NCBI GenBank assembly: GCA_027257055.1
Contig: JAPVLO010000622.1
Location: forward strand, 506,001-570,000
Direction of reading: 5' to 3'
Origin: Cephalopachus bancanus
Taxonomy: Eukaryota; Chordata; Mammalia; Primates; Tarsiidae
DNA: 64,000 bases
The position numbers were made by a program, and so were the translations under genes. The first letter of the stretch is position 1, and each line of letters begins with the position of its first letter. The notes beneath the pieces were generated by a model. The model had not been told where the DNA came from, did not search any database, and saw nothing but the letters and a program-made list of their open reading frames with translations. Below, piece after piece: positions 55,108 through 64,000 of this stretch.

Positions 55108-58100
55108 CTGTGGGGAGAGAGGAAGGCGGGAAAGAGGCCGTTTCAGGGTGGAGGACACGGAGTCGCCCGGGGCCACCCGGACGCTACCGGGCGTGACAGA
55201 CGCCACGCTCACGGGCTACACATAGATGTCTGCAGAAAGCGGGTGGAGGGATTTGCTGGGCTGCGTTTCAACAGACGGGCACGGCCCAACCGGGGTGTTA
55301 TGGCCTTTATTTTTGTAATATTGGGTTTTTTTCCTTTTTTTGAGTTGGAGTCTCACTCGGCTGCCCAGACCGGAGCGCAGTGGCCGCTCCCGGCCACCGC
55401 AGCCTCGACCCGCCGGGCTCCGGCGATCCTTCCGCCTCGGCCTCCCGAGTAGCCGGAATAACAGGCGCGCGCCACCACGCCCGGCTGATTTCTCGATTTA
55501 TTGTAGAGAGGAGGTCTCGCCGCCCAGGCGGGTCTCGAACCCGCGGGCTCAGGCAATCCACTCGCCTCAGCCTCCCGAAGGCGCGGGATGACAGGCTGAG
55601 CCACCGAGCCCGGCTTTTTTTTTTTGAGTCAGGGTCTCCCTCTGTCACCCAGGTTGGAGGGCACGAGTGTGATCCCAACCCACTGCCGCCTCGACCTCCT
55701 GGGCTCAGGCGATCCTCCCACCTCAGCCTCCCACGTCGCCGGGATAAATGCAATAATAAAACAAAACAAAATAAAAAGTAAAACGAAAAATGTCTTTAAA
55801 AATAAGGTGAAGTGGAAAGAAAAGAAAATAGAACGTGATAAAGTGAGAAACTTGAGAGAACGGCAAAATGAGATGCAAAGGAAAGTAAGACAAACTGAAA
55901 AGAAACACGGAATGTGCAACGCGGTAAAATAAAATGAAAAATAAAATGAAAAGTCAAGTAGACCACACGAAAAATTAAAGCCGATGAGGAATAAAATGCA
56001 GCCAAATGAAAAATGCAGGAAGAGAGCAAAACGCAATCAAGCAAAGTAAAAACGGAATATAGTGAGAAACAAAGTAAAACGAGCTAAAAAACGAAAATAT
56101 AATGAGATTAAAACAATGCGACAAAATAGTACAAGATAATAAAACATACCAGGCTCGGTGGCTCAGCCTGTCATCCCGCGCCTTCGGGAGGCTGAGGCGA
56201 GCGGATCGCCTGAGCCCGCGGGTTCGAGACCCGCCTGGGCGGCGAGACCTCCTCTCTACAATAAATCGAAAAATCAGCCGGGCGTGGTGGCGCGCGCCTG
56301 TCACTCCGGCTACCCGGGAGGCCGAGGCGGAAGGATCGCCGGGGCCCGGCAGGTCGAGGCTGCGGTGGCCGGGAGCGGCCGCGGCGCTCCGGTCTGGGCG
56401 ACAGAGTGAGACTCCGACTCAAAAAAAAAAAAAAAGGAAAAAGAATTCAATACCCCAGAAACCCGCAGATTTCGCCGTGGACATGTTATCGTCACGAGAA
56501 AGACTTTCGGGGAAAGCTCAAGTCTTGGAAGAAACTTCCGGAATTCCACTCCGGGTCTCTAACCCCGGCGACGGCTCTCTCGAAGCCACGGGGTGGGGAG
56601 GTTGGAATTTCACGCCAGCCCGACCTCTGGGTGGGAAAAACCTGTCATCCCAGGACATCGGGCCATGGGCCCCGGCCACGCGCACCACTCACACACGCTC
56701 ATGTGTGCCCAGTTGCGGTCATAGGTTCACACGCATGGGCCCATGCATGCACACCCAGATTGCAAATGTACACAGGCAAATGCCCGCCCACACCTGCACC
56801 TGCACACTCATGCGTACACACATGCTTGTGTCCGCTATCCGCCTGTACACATTCGCATGGCCAGGCATGCATGCACATACCCACGTGACCACATGTATGC
56901 CCAAAGTCACATGCCCACCTGTGTTCATGTCTGCCTGCACACACTCACATGGCCACACATGCATGCACATCCACATCTGCATGCAAACACATACCTACAC
57001 GTGCATGTGCAACTATGTCCACATGTACACTCATGTGCACACACATGCACACTCATGTGCACACACATGCATGCGTGTCCACATGTGCATACACACATTC
57101 ACGTGCACAAACACATGCCCACATGTGTCCATGTCTGCATCAACACACTCTCATGCACACACATGCATGCACACGCATGCATAAACACACATGTACGCTC
57201 ACAATCGCGTGTCCACATATGCATGGACACACCCACATCTCGTACGTGCATGTACACTCACATGCCCACACATGCATGCACCCCCACATACACCTGCAGA
57301 ATCTCACATGCCCACACATGCATGCACGTCCACATCTGCATACACTCACATACCCACACAAGCATGTCCCTCTATATCCACATGCACACTCATGTGCACA
57401 CACATGCATGCATGTCCATGTTTGCATGCATACATTCACATGCCCATACAGGCATGCACAAACTCACAGGTCCACATGTGTCCACGTCTGCATGCACACT
57501 CACATGGCACTCGTGCATGTGTGCGCACATGTGCATTAACACACATGCACACACATGCATGCATGTCCACATTTGCATGCACACTTTCACGAGTCCACAC
57601 ATGCATGCACACACCCACATCCACCTGCAGAAACTCACATGCCCACACATGCATGCACATCGACATCTGCATGCACTCACATACCCACACACGCATGTGC
57701 ACCTACCCCCACACGCACCGTCATGTGCACACACATGCATGTGCACCTACAGGCATGTCCAAATCCGCATGCACACCCTCACCTGCACACACACGCACGT
57801 GCATCCACGTCCACACGCACACACCCACATCGACACACGGACACACACACGCGTGGAACTGACCTCCCTCCTCCTGTCCTCCACCTCCTCCTCCTCCTGG
57901 GGCAAACAAAGTCCCTTTTAGAGAAAGCCCCACACCACCCCGGCGGAGGCCACTGGCACGGGAGCCGTGCCCAGGCGGGCGACAGCGAGAGGCTCGGGGA
58001 CGCCCCAGAGAGCCGCGAGCTCCGAAAACCCCGAGGCGGGCATGAATGCCTCCTAACGACATAATTATACGGGTCTGGCTGTCTCAGAGAGGCTCGCGCA

Positions 58101-61100
58101 GATGTTCAGTCTGCAACGCTGACAACAGTCCCGCGACATATGATTATCTGGAATTAACGAATTAGGGAGGAAGGCGAACGGGGGGAGAGTCAGACTCGCC
58201 GCCCAGATGGGGCTCGGTCTGGTTCCTTTTTTTTTTTAGAGTCGGAGTCTCACTCTGTCGCCCAGACCGGAGCGCAGCAGCCGCTCCCGGCCACCGCGGC
58301 CTCGACCTGCTGGGCTCCGGCCACCCTTCCGCCTCAGCCTTCCACGTAGCCGGAATGACAGGCGTGCGCCACCACGCCCGGCTGATTTTTTGATTTATTG
58401 TAGAGATGAGGTCTCGCTGCCCGGGAGGGTCTCGAACCCACGGCCTCAGGCAATAAAAAATCGGTGTCTTTGGGGATGTTATTGTTTCTGCCTCATGGGG
58501 TTGGGACGTGGACATTTTTGGGGACATTATTGTTTCTGCCTCATGGGGTTGGACGTGGGCATTTTTGGGGACATCATTGTTTCTGCCTCATGGGGTTGGG
58601 ACATGGACATTTTTGGGGACATTATTGTTTCTCCCTCATGGGGTTGGGACGTGGGCATTTTTGGGGACGTTATTGTTTCTGCCTCATGGGGTTGGACGTG
58701 GGCATTTTTGGGACGTTATTGTTTCTGCCTCATGGGGTTGGACGTGGGCATTTTTGGGGACATTATTGTTTCTGCCTCATGGGGTTGGGACGTGGGCATT
58801 TTTGGGGACGTTTATTGTTTCTGCCTCATGGGGTTGGGACGTGGGCATTTTTGGGGACATTATTGTTTCTGCCTCATGGGGGTTTGGGGCGTGGGCATTT
58901 TTGGGGACATTTTTTCTCCTCTACTCAACATTTCTGAGACGTGGACGTCTTTGGGGACAATATTGTTTCTACCGCATGGGGTTGGGACGTGGACATTTTT
59001 GGGGACATTATTGTTTCTGCCTCATGGGGTTGGGACGTGGGCATTTTTGGGGACATTATTGTTTCTCCCTCATGGGGTTGGGACGTGGGCATTTTTGGGG
59101 ACGTTATTGTTTCTGCCTCATGGGGTTGGGATGTGGACGTTTTTGGGGACGTTATTGTTTCTGCCTCATGGGGTTGGGACGTGGACGTTTTTGGGGACAT
59201 TATTGTTTCTGCCTCATGGGGTTGGGACGTGGACATTTTTGGGACGTTATTGTTTCTACCTCATGGGTTGGGACGTGAACATTTTTGGGGACGTTATTGT
59301 TTCTACCTCATGGGGTTGGGACGTGGACATTTTTGGGGACGTTATTGTTTCTGCCTCATGGGGTTGGGACGTGGGCATTTTTGGGGACATTATTGTTTCT
59401 GCCTCATGGGGTTGGGACGTGGGCATTTTTGGGGACATTATTGTTTCTGCCTCATGGGGTTGGGACGTGGACACTTTTGGGGACATTATTGTTTCTGCCT
59501 CATGGGTTGGGACGTGGACATTTTTGGGGACGTTATTGTTTCTGCCTCATGGGGTTGGGACGTGGGCAGTTTTGGGGACGTTATTGTTTCTGCCTCAAGG
59601 GGTTGGGACGTGGGCATTTTTGGGGACATTTTTCTCTCTTCCACAAAAATTGGGACGTGGACGTCTTTGGGGACATTATTGTTTCTACCTCATGGGATTA
59701 GGATGCGAACTTTTGGGGGACATTTTTCTGTCTACCCAAATATTGGGACGTGGACCTATGTGGGGACATTTTTCTCTCTGGTACATGGGATTAGGACATG
59801 AACTTTGGGGGACGTAACGATTTCTGTTATTTTTTATTTATTCGTTCATCTTTGAGTCGGGGTCTTGCTACATGGGTCAGGCTGGGGGGCAGAAAAAGAA
59901 GATTTCAATTGTTTTTTATTTATTCATTCATTTCTGAGTCGGGGTCTGGCTACGCGGACCCGGCTGGAGGCCGCAAAACGATTTCTGCGTCCCTTTGCAT
60001 TTTTTATCAATTTTGGGGGGGTGGGGTCTTGCTACACGGGCCCAGCTGGACACGATTTCTATTATATTTTATTTGTTCATTTATGAGTCGGGGTCTGGCT
60101 ATGTGGGCCCGGCGGGGGGGCAGAAAACGATTTCTCCTTCCCTTGGCATTTTTTATCAATTTTGGGGGGGTGGGGTCTTGCTACGCGGGCTCGGCTGGGG
60201 GGCAGAAAACGATTTCTCCTTCCCTTGGCGTTTTCTATCCATTTTTGGGAGGTGGGGTCTTGCTACGCGGGCCCGGCGGAGGGGCAGAAAACGCTTTCTC
60301 CTTCCCTTGGCGTCTTTTAATCATTTCTGGGGCGGTGGGGTCTGGCTACGCGGGCCCGGCGGGCGCCCCCGCCACCCCCCCGCCACCCCGGCGGGGCGGC
60401 GGCCTCACCTTGAACAGCCAGCGCCCGAGGAGCGTCTTCACCAGCCGGACGGCCCAGCAGACGTGGCGGTAGAGGCCGGTGTCCACCACGCCGGGGTCGG
60501 CCACACTGGCGGTGACCGCGGCGCCCTCGGCGTCCAGCAGGCGCTGCAGGTGGTAGGTGGCCGCCACGAGCGCCAGCTTGCTCTGCGCGTAGGCCGCGTG
60601 CGCCGAGTAGCCGCGGCTGCGGGACAGGGGGCGCGGGTGTGGACGCGGGCGCGGGCCCTGGGGCGGGGCTCTCCCGGGGGGCGCGGACGGGTGGCGAGGA
60701 CTCGCTCGGGGATCCCTATAGACGGGCCTCTCCATCAACAGGTTGGGCTTAACTCGGTTTTTTTTTTACAAAAAAAAACCATTTGCACCGCTGGGGTCTT
60801 GCTACACTGCCCAGCCTGGGCTCCAACTCCTTTTTTTAAAAAAAAATTATTGTAGGGTCGGGGTCTGGCTATGCGGCCCCGGCGGGTCTCAAACCCCTGG
60901 TCTCCCGCCCTCCTCCCACCTCGGCCTCCCGACTGCTTAAATTCCCCTATTATTATCATTATCGTTATTATTATTATTAATATTATTATTGTTATTATCA
61001 TTATCACTATTGTTATTGTTATTTCGGGGCGGGGTCTGGCTATGTGGCCCCGGCGGGTCTCGAACCCCCGGCCTCCCGACATCCACCCACCTCGGCCTCC

Positions 61101-62456
61101 CAACTGCTTAAATTTCATTATTATCATTATCGTTATTATTGTTATTAATATTGTTATCGCTATTGTTGTGGCTGTTATTTTTATTTTGAGGCGGGGTCTG
61201 GCTATGCGGCCCCGGCGGGTCTCGAACTCCCGGCCTCTGGTCGTCCTCCCGCCTCAGCCTCCCAACTGCTTAAGTTTCCTTATTATTATAATTATCGTTA
61301 TTATTATTATTAATATTGTTATTATTACTATCACTATTGTTGTTATTGTTATTCCGAGGTGGAGTCTGGCTATGTGGTCCCGGCAGGACTCGAACCTCCG
61401 GCCTCCCGCCCTCCTCCCACCTCGGCCTCCCAACTGCTTAAATTTCCTTATTATTATCACTATCATTATTATTATTATTAATATTGTTATCGCTATTGTT
61501 GCTGTTATTGTTATTTCAAGGCGGGGTCTGGCTATGCGGCCCCGGCGGGACTCGAGCTCCTGGCCTCTGGCCGTCCTCCCCATCAGTTAAACTTTCTTAT
61601 TATTATCATTATCGTTATTATTATTATTATCTTTGTTATTATTATTATCACTATTGTTGTTATTGTTATTTCGAGGCGGGGTCTGGCTAGGCGGCCCCGG
61701 CGGGACTCGAACTCCCGGCCTCTGGCCGTCCTCCCCACCACTTAAAGTTTCTTATTATTATCATTATTGTTATTATTACTATTATTGTTGTTGTTATTAT
61801 CAGTATTGTTGTTATTGTCATTTCGAGGCGGGGTCTGGCTAGGCGGCCCGGGCGGGTCTTGAACTCCCGGCCTCCCGCGGCCCTCCCGCCTCGGCCTCCC
61901 CGCCAGCTGGGACCCCCGGCACGCACCCCCTCCACCCGGGTATCATTATTATTATTATTATTTTTGCTCGAGATGGGATCTTGCTACGTGGCCCCGGCCA
62001 AAAGGCTCTGGCTACGCGGCCCCGGCTGGAGGGCCGGGAACCCCCGGGGAAACCGAGGCCGAGCCCGGCCGCCCCCTCGCCCGGACCCGTCGGGGCAGAC
62101 CCCGCGGGTCTCCGCGCCGCCCCCGAGGGCGGGCGGGCGGGCGCCGGCCGTGCGAGCCCCGACGGGGCAGCACAGCCAGACCCTCCGGCCACCATGTCGT
62201 ACTTTTTGGCGGAAGTTCATCCGTTCGCCCGCTCGTTCGCGCGCTCACCTGCCCTGGGGGTCGCGCAGGTCGAGCCGGCCGGCGTAGTGGGTGGCCGAGG
62301 CCACGCTGACCACGCGGGCGCCGCGCCCGGGGGTCCCGGACGCCCGCAGCGTGTCCAGCAGGAGGTGGGTCAGCAGGAAGTGGCCCAGGTAGTTGAGGCC
62401 GAAGTGCTCCTCGAACCCGTCCCGGGTGGTCCGCCGGGGCCCCATCATGACGCCGG
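54904..62456 (-). CDS. DHRSX: DHRSX, SDR-family dehydrogenase/reductase X-linked (partial: last three coding exons)
   Basis: Joining 62456-62249, 60616-60409 and 55107-54904 on the minus strand gives about 206 residues in one frame with matching phases (starts in phase 1, then 2, then 0). They correspond to the C-terminal two thirds of DHRSX (human about 330 aa). Exons carrying the Rossmann NAD(P)-binding start lie beyond the right edge of the window. Visible are [20 protein letters not shown], the active-site YxxxK in [21 protein letters not shown], and the conserved end [13 protein letters not shown]. Family knowledge: DHRSX acts in the ER dolichol pathway, oxidising polyprenol and reducing dolichal. 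The Ser-Ser before Ala-Thr-His-Tyr in human reads Ala-Ser here. The gene faces ASMT tail to tail. The C-terminus is 67 residues after the last splice junction. Confidence 0.92.
55320..55618 (-). mobile_element. Full-length dimeric Alu-type SINE, minus strand (inverted-pair left arm)
   Basis: On the minus strand: GGCTCGGTGGCTCAGCCTGT start near 55612, B-box GGGTTCGAGACCCGCCTGGG, linker ACAATAAATCGAGAAATCAG, right arm, and tail at 55330-55340. Nearly complementary to the element at 56150-56437. Confidence 0.88.
55615..55745 (-). mobile_element. Alu-type right monomer, minus strand
   Basis: TTTGAGTCAGGGTCTCCCTC, TGTCACCCAGGTTGGAGGGC, GCCTCGACCTCCTGGGCTCA, CCTCAGCCTCCCACGTCGCC. Immediately adjacent to the preceding dimer. 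Confidence 0.75.
55748..56148. other. A-rich spacer between inverted Alus
   Basis: About 400 bases of AAAATGAAAA, AAGTAAAACG and AATAAAATG words with very few T runs. It resembles the complement of the T-rich ASMT intron 1 region (for example AAATAAGGTGAAGTGGAAAG). Probably an expanded SINE tail. Non-coding. Confidence 0.65.
56150..56437 (+). mobile_element. Full-length dimeric Alu-type SINE, plus strand (inverted-pair right arm)
   Basis: GGCTCGGTGGCTCAGCCTGT start, B-box GGGTTCGAGACCCGCCTGGG at 56220, linker ACAATAAATCGAAAAATCAG, right arm GCCGGGCGTGGTGGCGCGCG, and a 15-base A tail at 56421. Confidence 0.9.
56690..57860 (-). repeat. CACATGCATGCACAC-rich tandem repeat
   Basis: Units of about 60-80 bp such as CCCACACATGCATGCACGTC, CACATCTGCATACACTCACA. 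In complement it matches the array at 54040-54470, so the last DHRSX exon lies between two inverted members of one family. Confidence 0.9.
57860..58225. other. Unique, non-repetitive sequence in the last DHRSX intron
   Basis: A CTCCTCCTC tract, then about 330 bases with no internal repeat, including TTATCTGGAATTAACGAATTA. No exon recognised. Unusual only because it is unique in a repeat-dominated region. Confidence 0.5.
58228..58458 (-). mobile_element. Dimeric Alu-type SINE, minus strand, truncated
   Basis: AGAGTCGGAGTCTCACTCTG, TCGCCCAGACCGGAGCGCAG, CCTCGACCTGCTGGGCTCCG, CACCACGCCCGGCTGATTTT, and a left arm with GAGGGTCTCGAACCCACGGC. It is cut off where the 48-bp array begins. Confidence 0.87.
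58458..59815 (+). repeat. 48-bp minisatellite (~27 copies) in DHRSX intron
   Basis: Unit is GGGGACATTATTGTTTCTGC, CTCATGGGGTTGGGACGTGG, GCATTTTT. Two internal variants with TCTCCTCTAC or TTCTCTCTTCCACAAA ends are seen at 58910 and 59630. A unit of 16 codons explains the long open frames; there is no evidence of a gene. Confidence 0.95.
59830..60365 (-). repeat. SINE-end tandem array beside DHRSX exon
   Basis: Seven units of about 70-90 bp with GAGTCGGGGTCTTGCTACAT, GGGTCAGGCTGGGGGGCAGA and AAACGATTTCTCCTTCCCTT. They are minus-strand Alu 3' ends plus a non-SINE AAACGATTTCT segment. The array ends about 45 bases from the DHRSX donor at 60408. Confidence 0.85.
60409..60616 (-). CDS. DHRSX: DHRSX internal coding exon (penultimate)
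   Basis: Acceptor CCTGTCCCGCAG|C completes a Ser codon. Encodes [17 protein letters not shown] (YxxxK catalytic pair), then [27 protein letters not shown] and RWLFK. Donor AAG|GTGAGG (minus strand) is at 60408, phase 0. Confidence 0.95.
60780..61990 (-). repeat. ~160-bp SINE/ATT composite array in DHRSX intron (~7 copies)
   Basis: Unit is GGGGTCTGGCTATGCGGCCC, CGGCGGGTCTCGAACTCCCG, GCCTCGGCCTCCCAACTGCT, TAAATTTCATTATTATCATT and an ATT/GTT tract. On the minus strand it is an Alu monomer with an (AAT/AAC)n tail. Shared private changes (CAACTGCTTAAATTTC) show that it expanded in tandem. Confidence 0.9.
62249..62456 (-). CDS. DHRSX: DHRSX internal coding exon (third from last)
   Basis: Acceptor CTCGGCCCGCAG|CC. 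Encodes (A)[51 protein letters not shown] and LDLRDPQG. Donor GGCAG|GTGAGC (minus strand) is at 62248, phase 2. Confidence 0.95.
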
Positions 62457-62719
62457 CTGCGGGCCGAGGGGCGGGGTTGTGTGGCCGGGACCCCCGGGGT
62501 CCGCCCCTCCCGCCCGGGCCCCGGGGGAGGCCGGGGGTGGGCCCGGTTGTGGAAAGATCAAAAAAAATGAAAAAAATAGAGCTGGGAGGGGTGACGGGTT
62601 CGAGCCCGGCCGGGCCCGGACAGCGAGACCCCAATTGTCGCCCCCGCCCCAAATGGTCTTTGGGGACGCTCTTCTGCCCCGCGGGGGGAGGACGCGGCCG
62701 TCCCGGGGACGTCGAGACG

Positions 62720-63674
62720 CGTCAGAGACGGGAGAGAGGAGAGAGACAGAGACAGAAAGAGAGACAGAGACAGAGACAGAGAGAGACAGAGACAGGAGAG
62801 AGAGACAGACCCGTCAGAGACAGGAGAGAGGAGAGAGACAGAGACAGAGAGAGACACAGACAGAGAGAGACAGAGACAATGATAGAGACAGGAGAGAGAC
62901 AAAGACAGAGAGACAGAGACAATGAGAGACAGAGACAGAGAGAGACAGAGACAATGAGAGACAGAGACAGGAGGAGAGAGACAGACAGAGAGACAGAGAC
63001 AATGAGAGACAGAGACAGAGAGACAGAGACAGAGACAGGAGAGAGAGACAGACCCGTCAGAGACAGGAGAGAGGAGAGAGAGAGACAGAGACAGAGAGAG
63101 ACAGAGACAATGAGAGACAGACAGGAGAGAGGAGAGAGACAAAGACAGAGAGACAGAGACAATGAGAGACAGACAGAGAGAGACAAAGACAGGAGAGAGA
63201 CAGACTCATCAGAGACAGCACAGAGGTGAGAGACAGAGACAGCGAAAGGGATGGAGAGACAGAGACAGACCCATCAGAGACAGGAGAGAGGAGAGAGACA
63301 GACAGAGAGACAGAGACAGAGAGAGAGACAGAGACAGGAGAGAGGCAGACCCGTCAGAGACAGGAGAGAGGAGAGAGACAGAGACAGCGAGAGGGACGGA
63401 GAGACAGAGACAGACCCGTCGGAGACAGGAGAGAGGAGAGAGACAGAGACAGACAGAAAGACAGAGAGAGACAGAGACAGACAGAGACAGAGACAGGAGA
63501 GAGACACAGACCCGTCAGAGACAGGAGGAGAGAGACAGAGACAGGAGAGAGAGACAGAGACAGGAGAGAGACAGACCCATCAGGGACAGGAGAGAGGAGA
63601 CAGAGACAGACAGAGAGACAGAGACAGCGAGAGGGATGGAGAGACAGAGACAGAGACAGACCCATCAGAGACAG

Positions 63675-63706
<32 letters not shown>

Positions 63707-64000
63707 CAGAGAGACAGAGACAGAGAGAGACAGAGACAGAGAGACAGAGACAGGAGAGAGGAGACAGAGACAGAGACAGAGACAGCAAGAGGAATGGAGA
63801 GACAGAGACAGAGACAGACCCGTCAGAGATAGGAGAGAGGAGACAGAGACAGAGAGACAGAGACAGAGAGACAGAGACAGAGAGAGACAGAGAGATAGAG
63901 ACAGGAGAGAGACAGAGACAGAGACAGAGAGACAGGAGAGACAGAGACAGGAGAGAGACAGACCCATCGGAAACAGGAGAGACAGAGACAGAGACAGGCC
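62720..64000. repeat. (GAGACAGA)n array, right edge
   Basis: GAGACAGA, AGAGACAGGAGAGAGG and CAGACCCGTCAGAGACAGGA words. A phrase with GACCCGTCAGAGACAGGAGA recurs every 60-250 bases. It runs out of the window. It lies in a DHRSX intron. Confidence 0.95.

Noticed and set aside
57860..58225. Unique block as an extra DHRSX exon
   Set aside because: No minus-strand frame here joins in phase with the neighbouring exons, which already join directly as in human (FK then TPDEG).
58390..59817. 475-residue plus-strand frame with 16-residue repeats ([16 protein letters not shown] type)
   Set aside because: Pure product of the 48-bp minisatellite; open in more than one frame, starts inside an Alu, and lacks any promoter or family match.

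Overview
This window is mammalian nuclear DNA with vertebrate split genes (GT-AG introns, CpG island, AATAAA signals). It contains many dimeric 7SL-derived (Alu-type) SINEs, which point to a primate. The coding exons differ clearly from human at many residues, and the SINEs resemble AluJ rather than younger simian Alus. A non-simian primate (tarsier or strepsirrhine) is therefore my best guess, held with low confidence. The gene order AKAP17A - ASMT - DHRSX is that of pseudoautosomal region 1 (PAR1). Very high GC in the exons and extreme minisatellite density fit a high-recombination subtelomeric PAR; this is inference, not proof.

Layout: 1-7560 holds tandem repeats (21-bp, 39-bp and GAGACAGA arrays), Alus and an AT-rich block, with no gene seen. 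7575-7845 is a full dimeric Alu and 7980-8460 a CpG-island promoter. AKAP17A (+) has a non-coding exon near 8215-8358 and coding exons 10983-11747, 15626-15774, 17065-17305 and 18239-19039, giving 650 aa, with a poly(A) signal at 19624. ASMT (+) has eight coding exons between 23350 and 37112, giving 372 aa. All catalytic and ligand residues are present, but the normal stop is lost and 27 residues are read from SINE-like sequence. From about 37.1 to 54.6 kb there is no gene, only repeat arrays: X-box-like, GC-rich, 71-bp, SINE/AAT, 168-bp and 39-bp. The last three coding exons of DHRSX (-) lie at 62456-62249, 60616-60409 and 55107-54904; the 5' part of the gene lies beyond the right edge.

The three genes are unrelated in function. 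AKAP17A is an RNA-splicing-associated PKA anchor, ASMT makes melatonin, and DHRSX is an SDR-family polyprenol/dolichol-pathway oxidoreductase. AKAP17A and ASMT are co-directional; ASMT and DHRSX are convergent.

The most notable feature is the tandem-repeat landscape. Several arrays appear to have been built from SINE fragments, and one from the end of ASMT exon 6. Three arrays flanking ASMT carry many copies of known transcription-factor motifs: four perfect CREs upstream, and seven RFX/X-box-like palindromes plus twenty CRX/OTX-type GGATTA cores downstream. Since cAMP/CREB and CRX control pineal melatonin synthesis, these arrays are a testable candidate for minisatellite-borne regulation.
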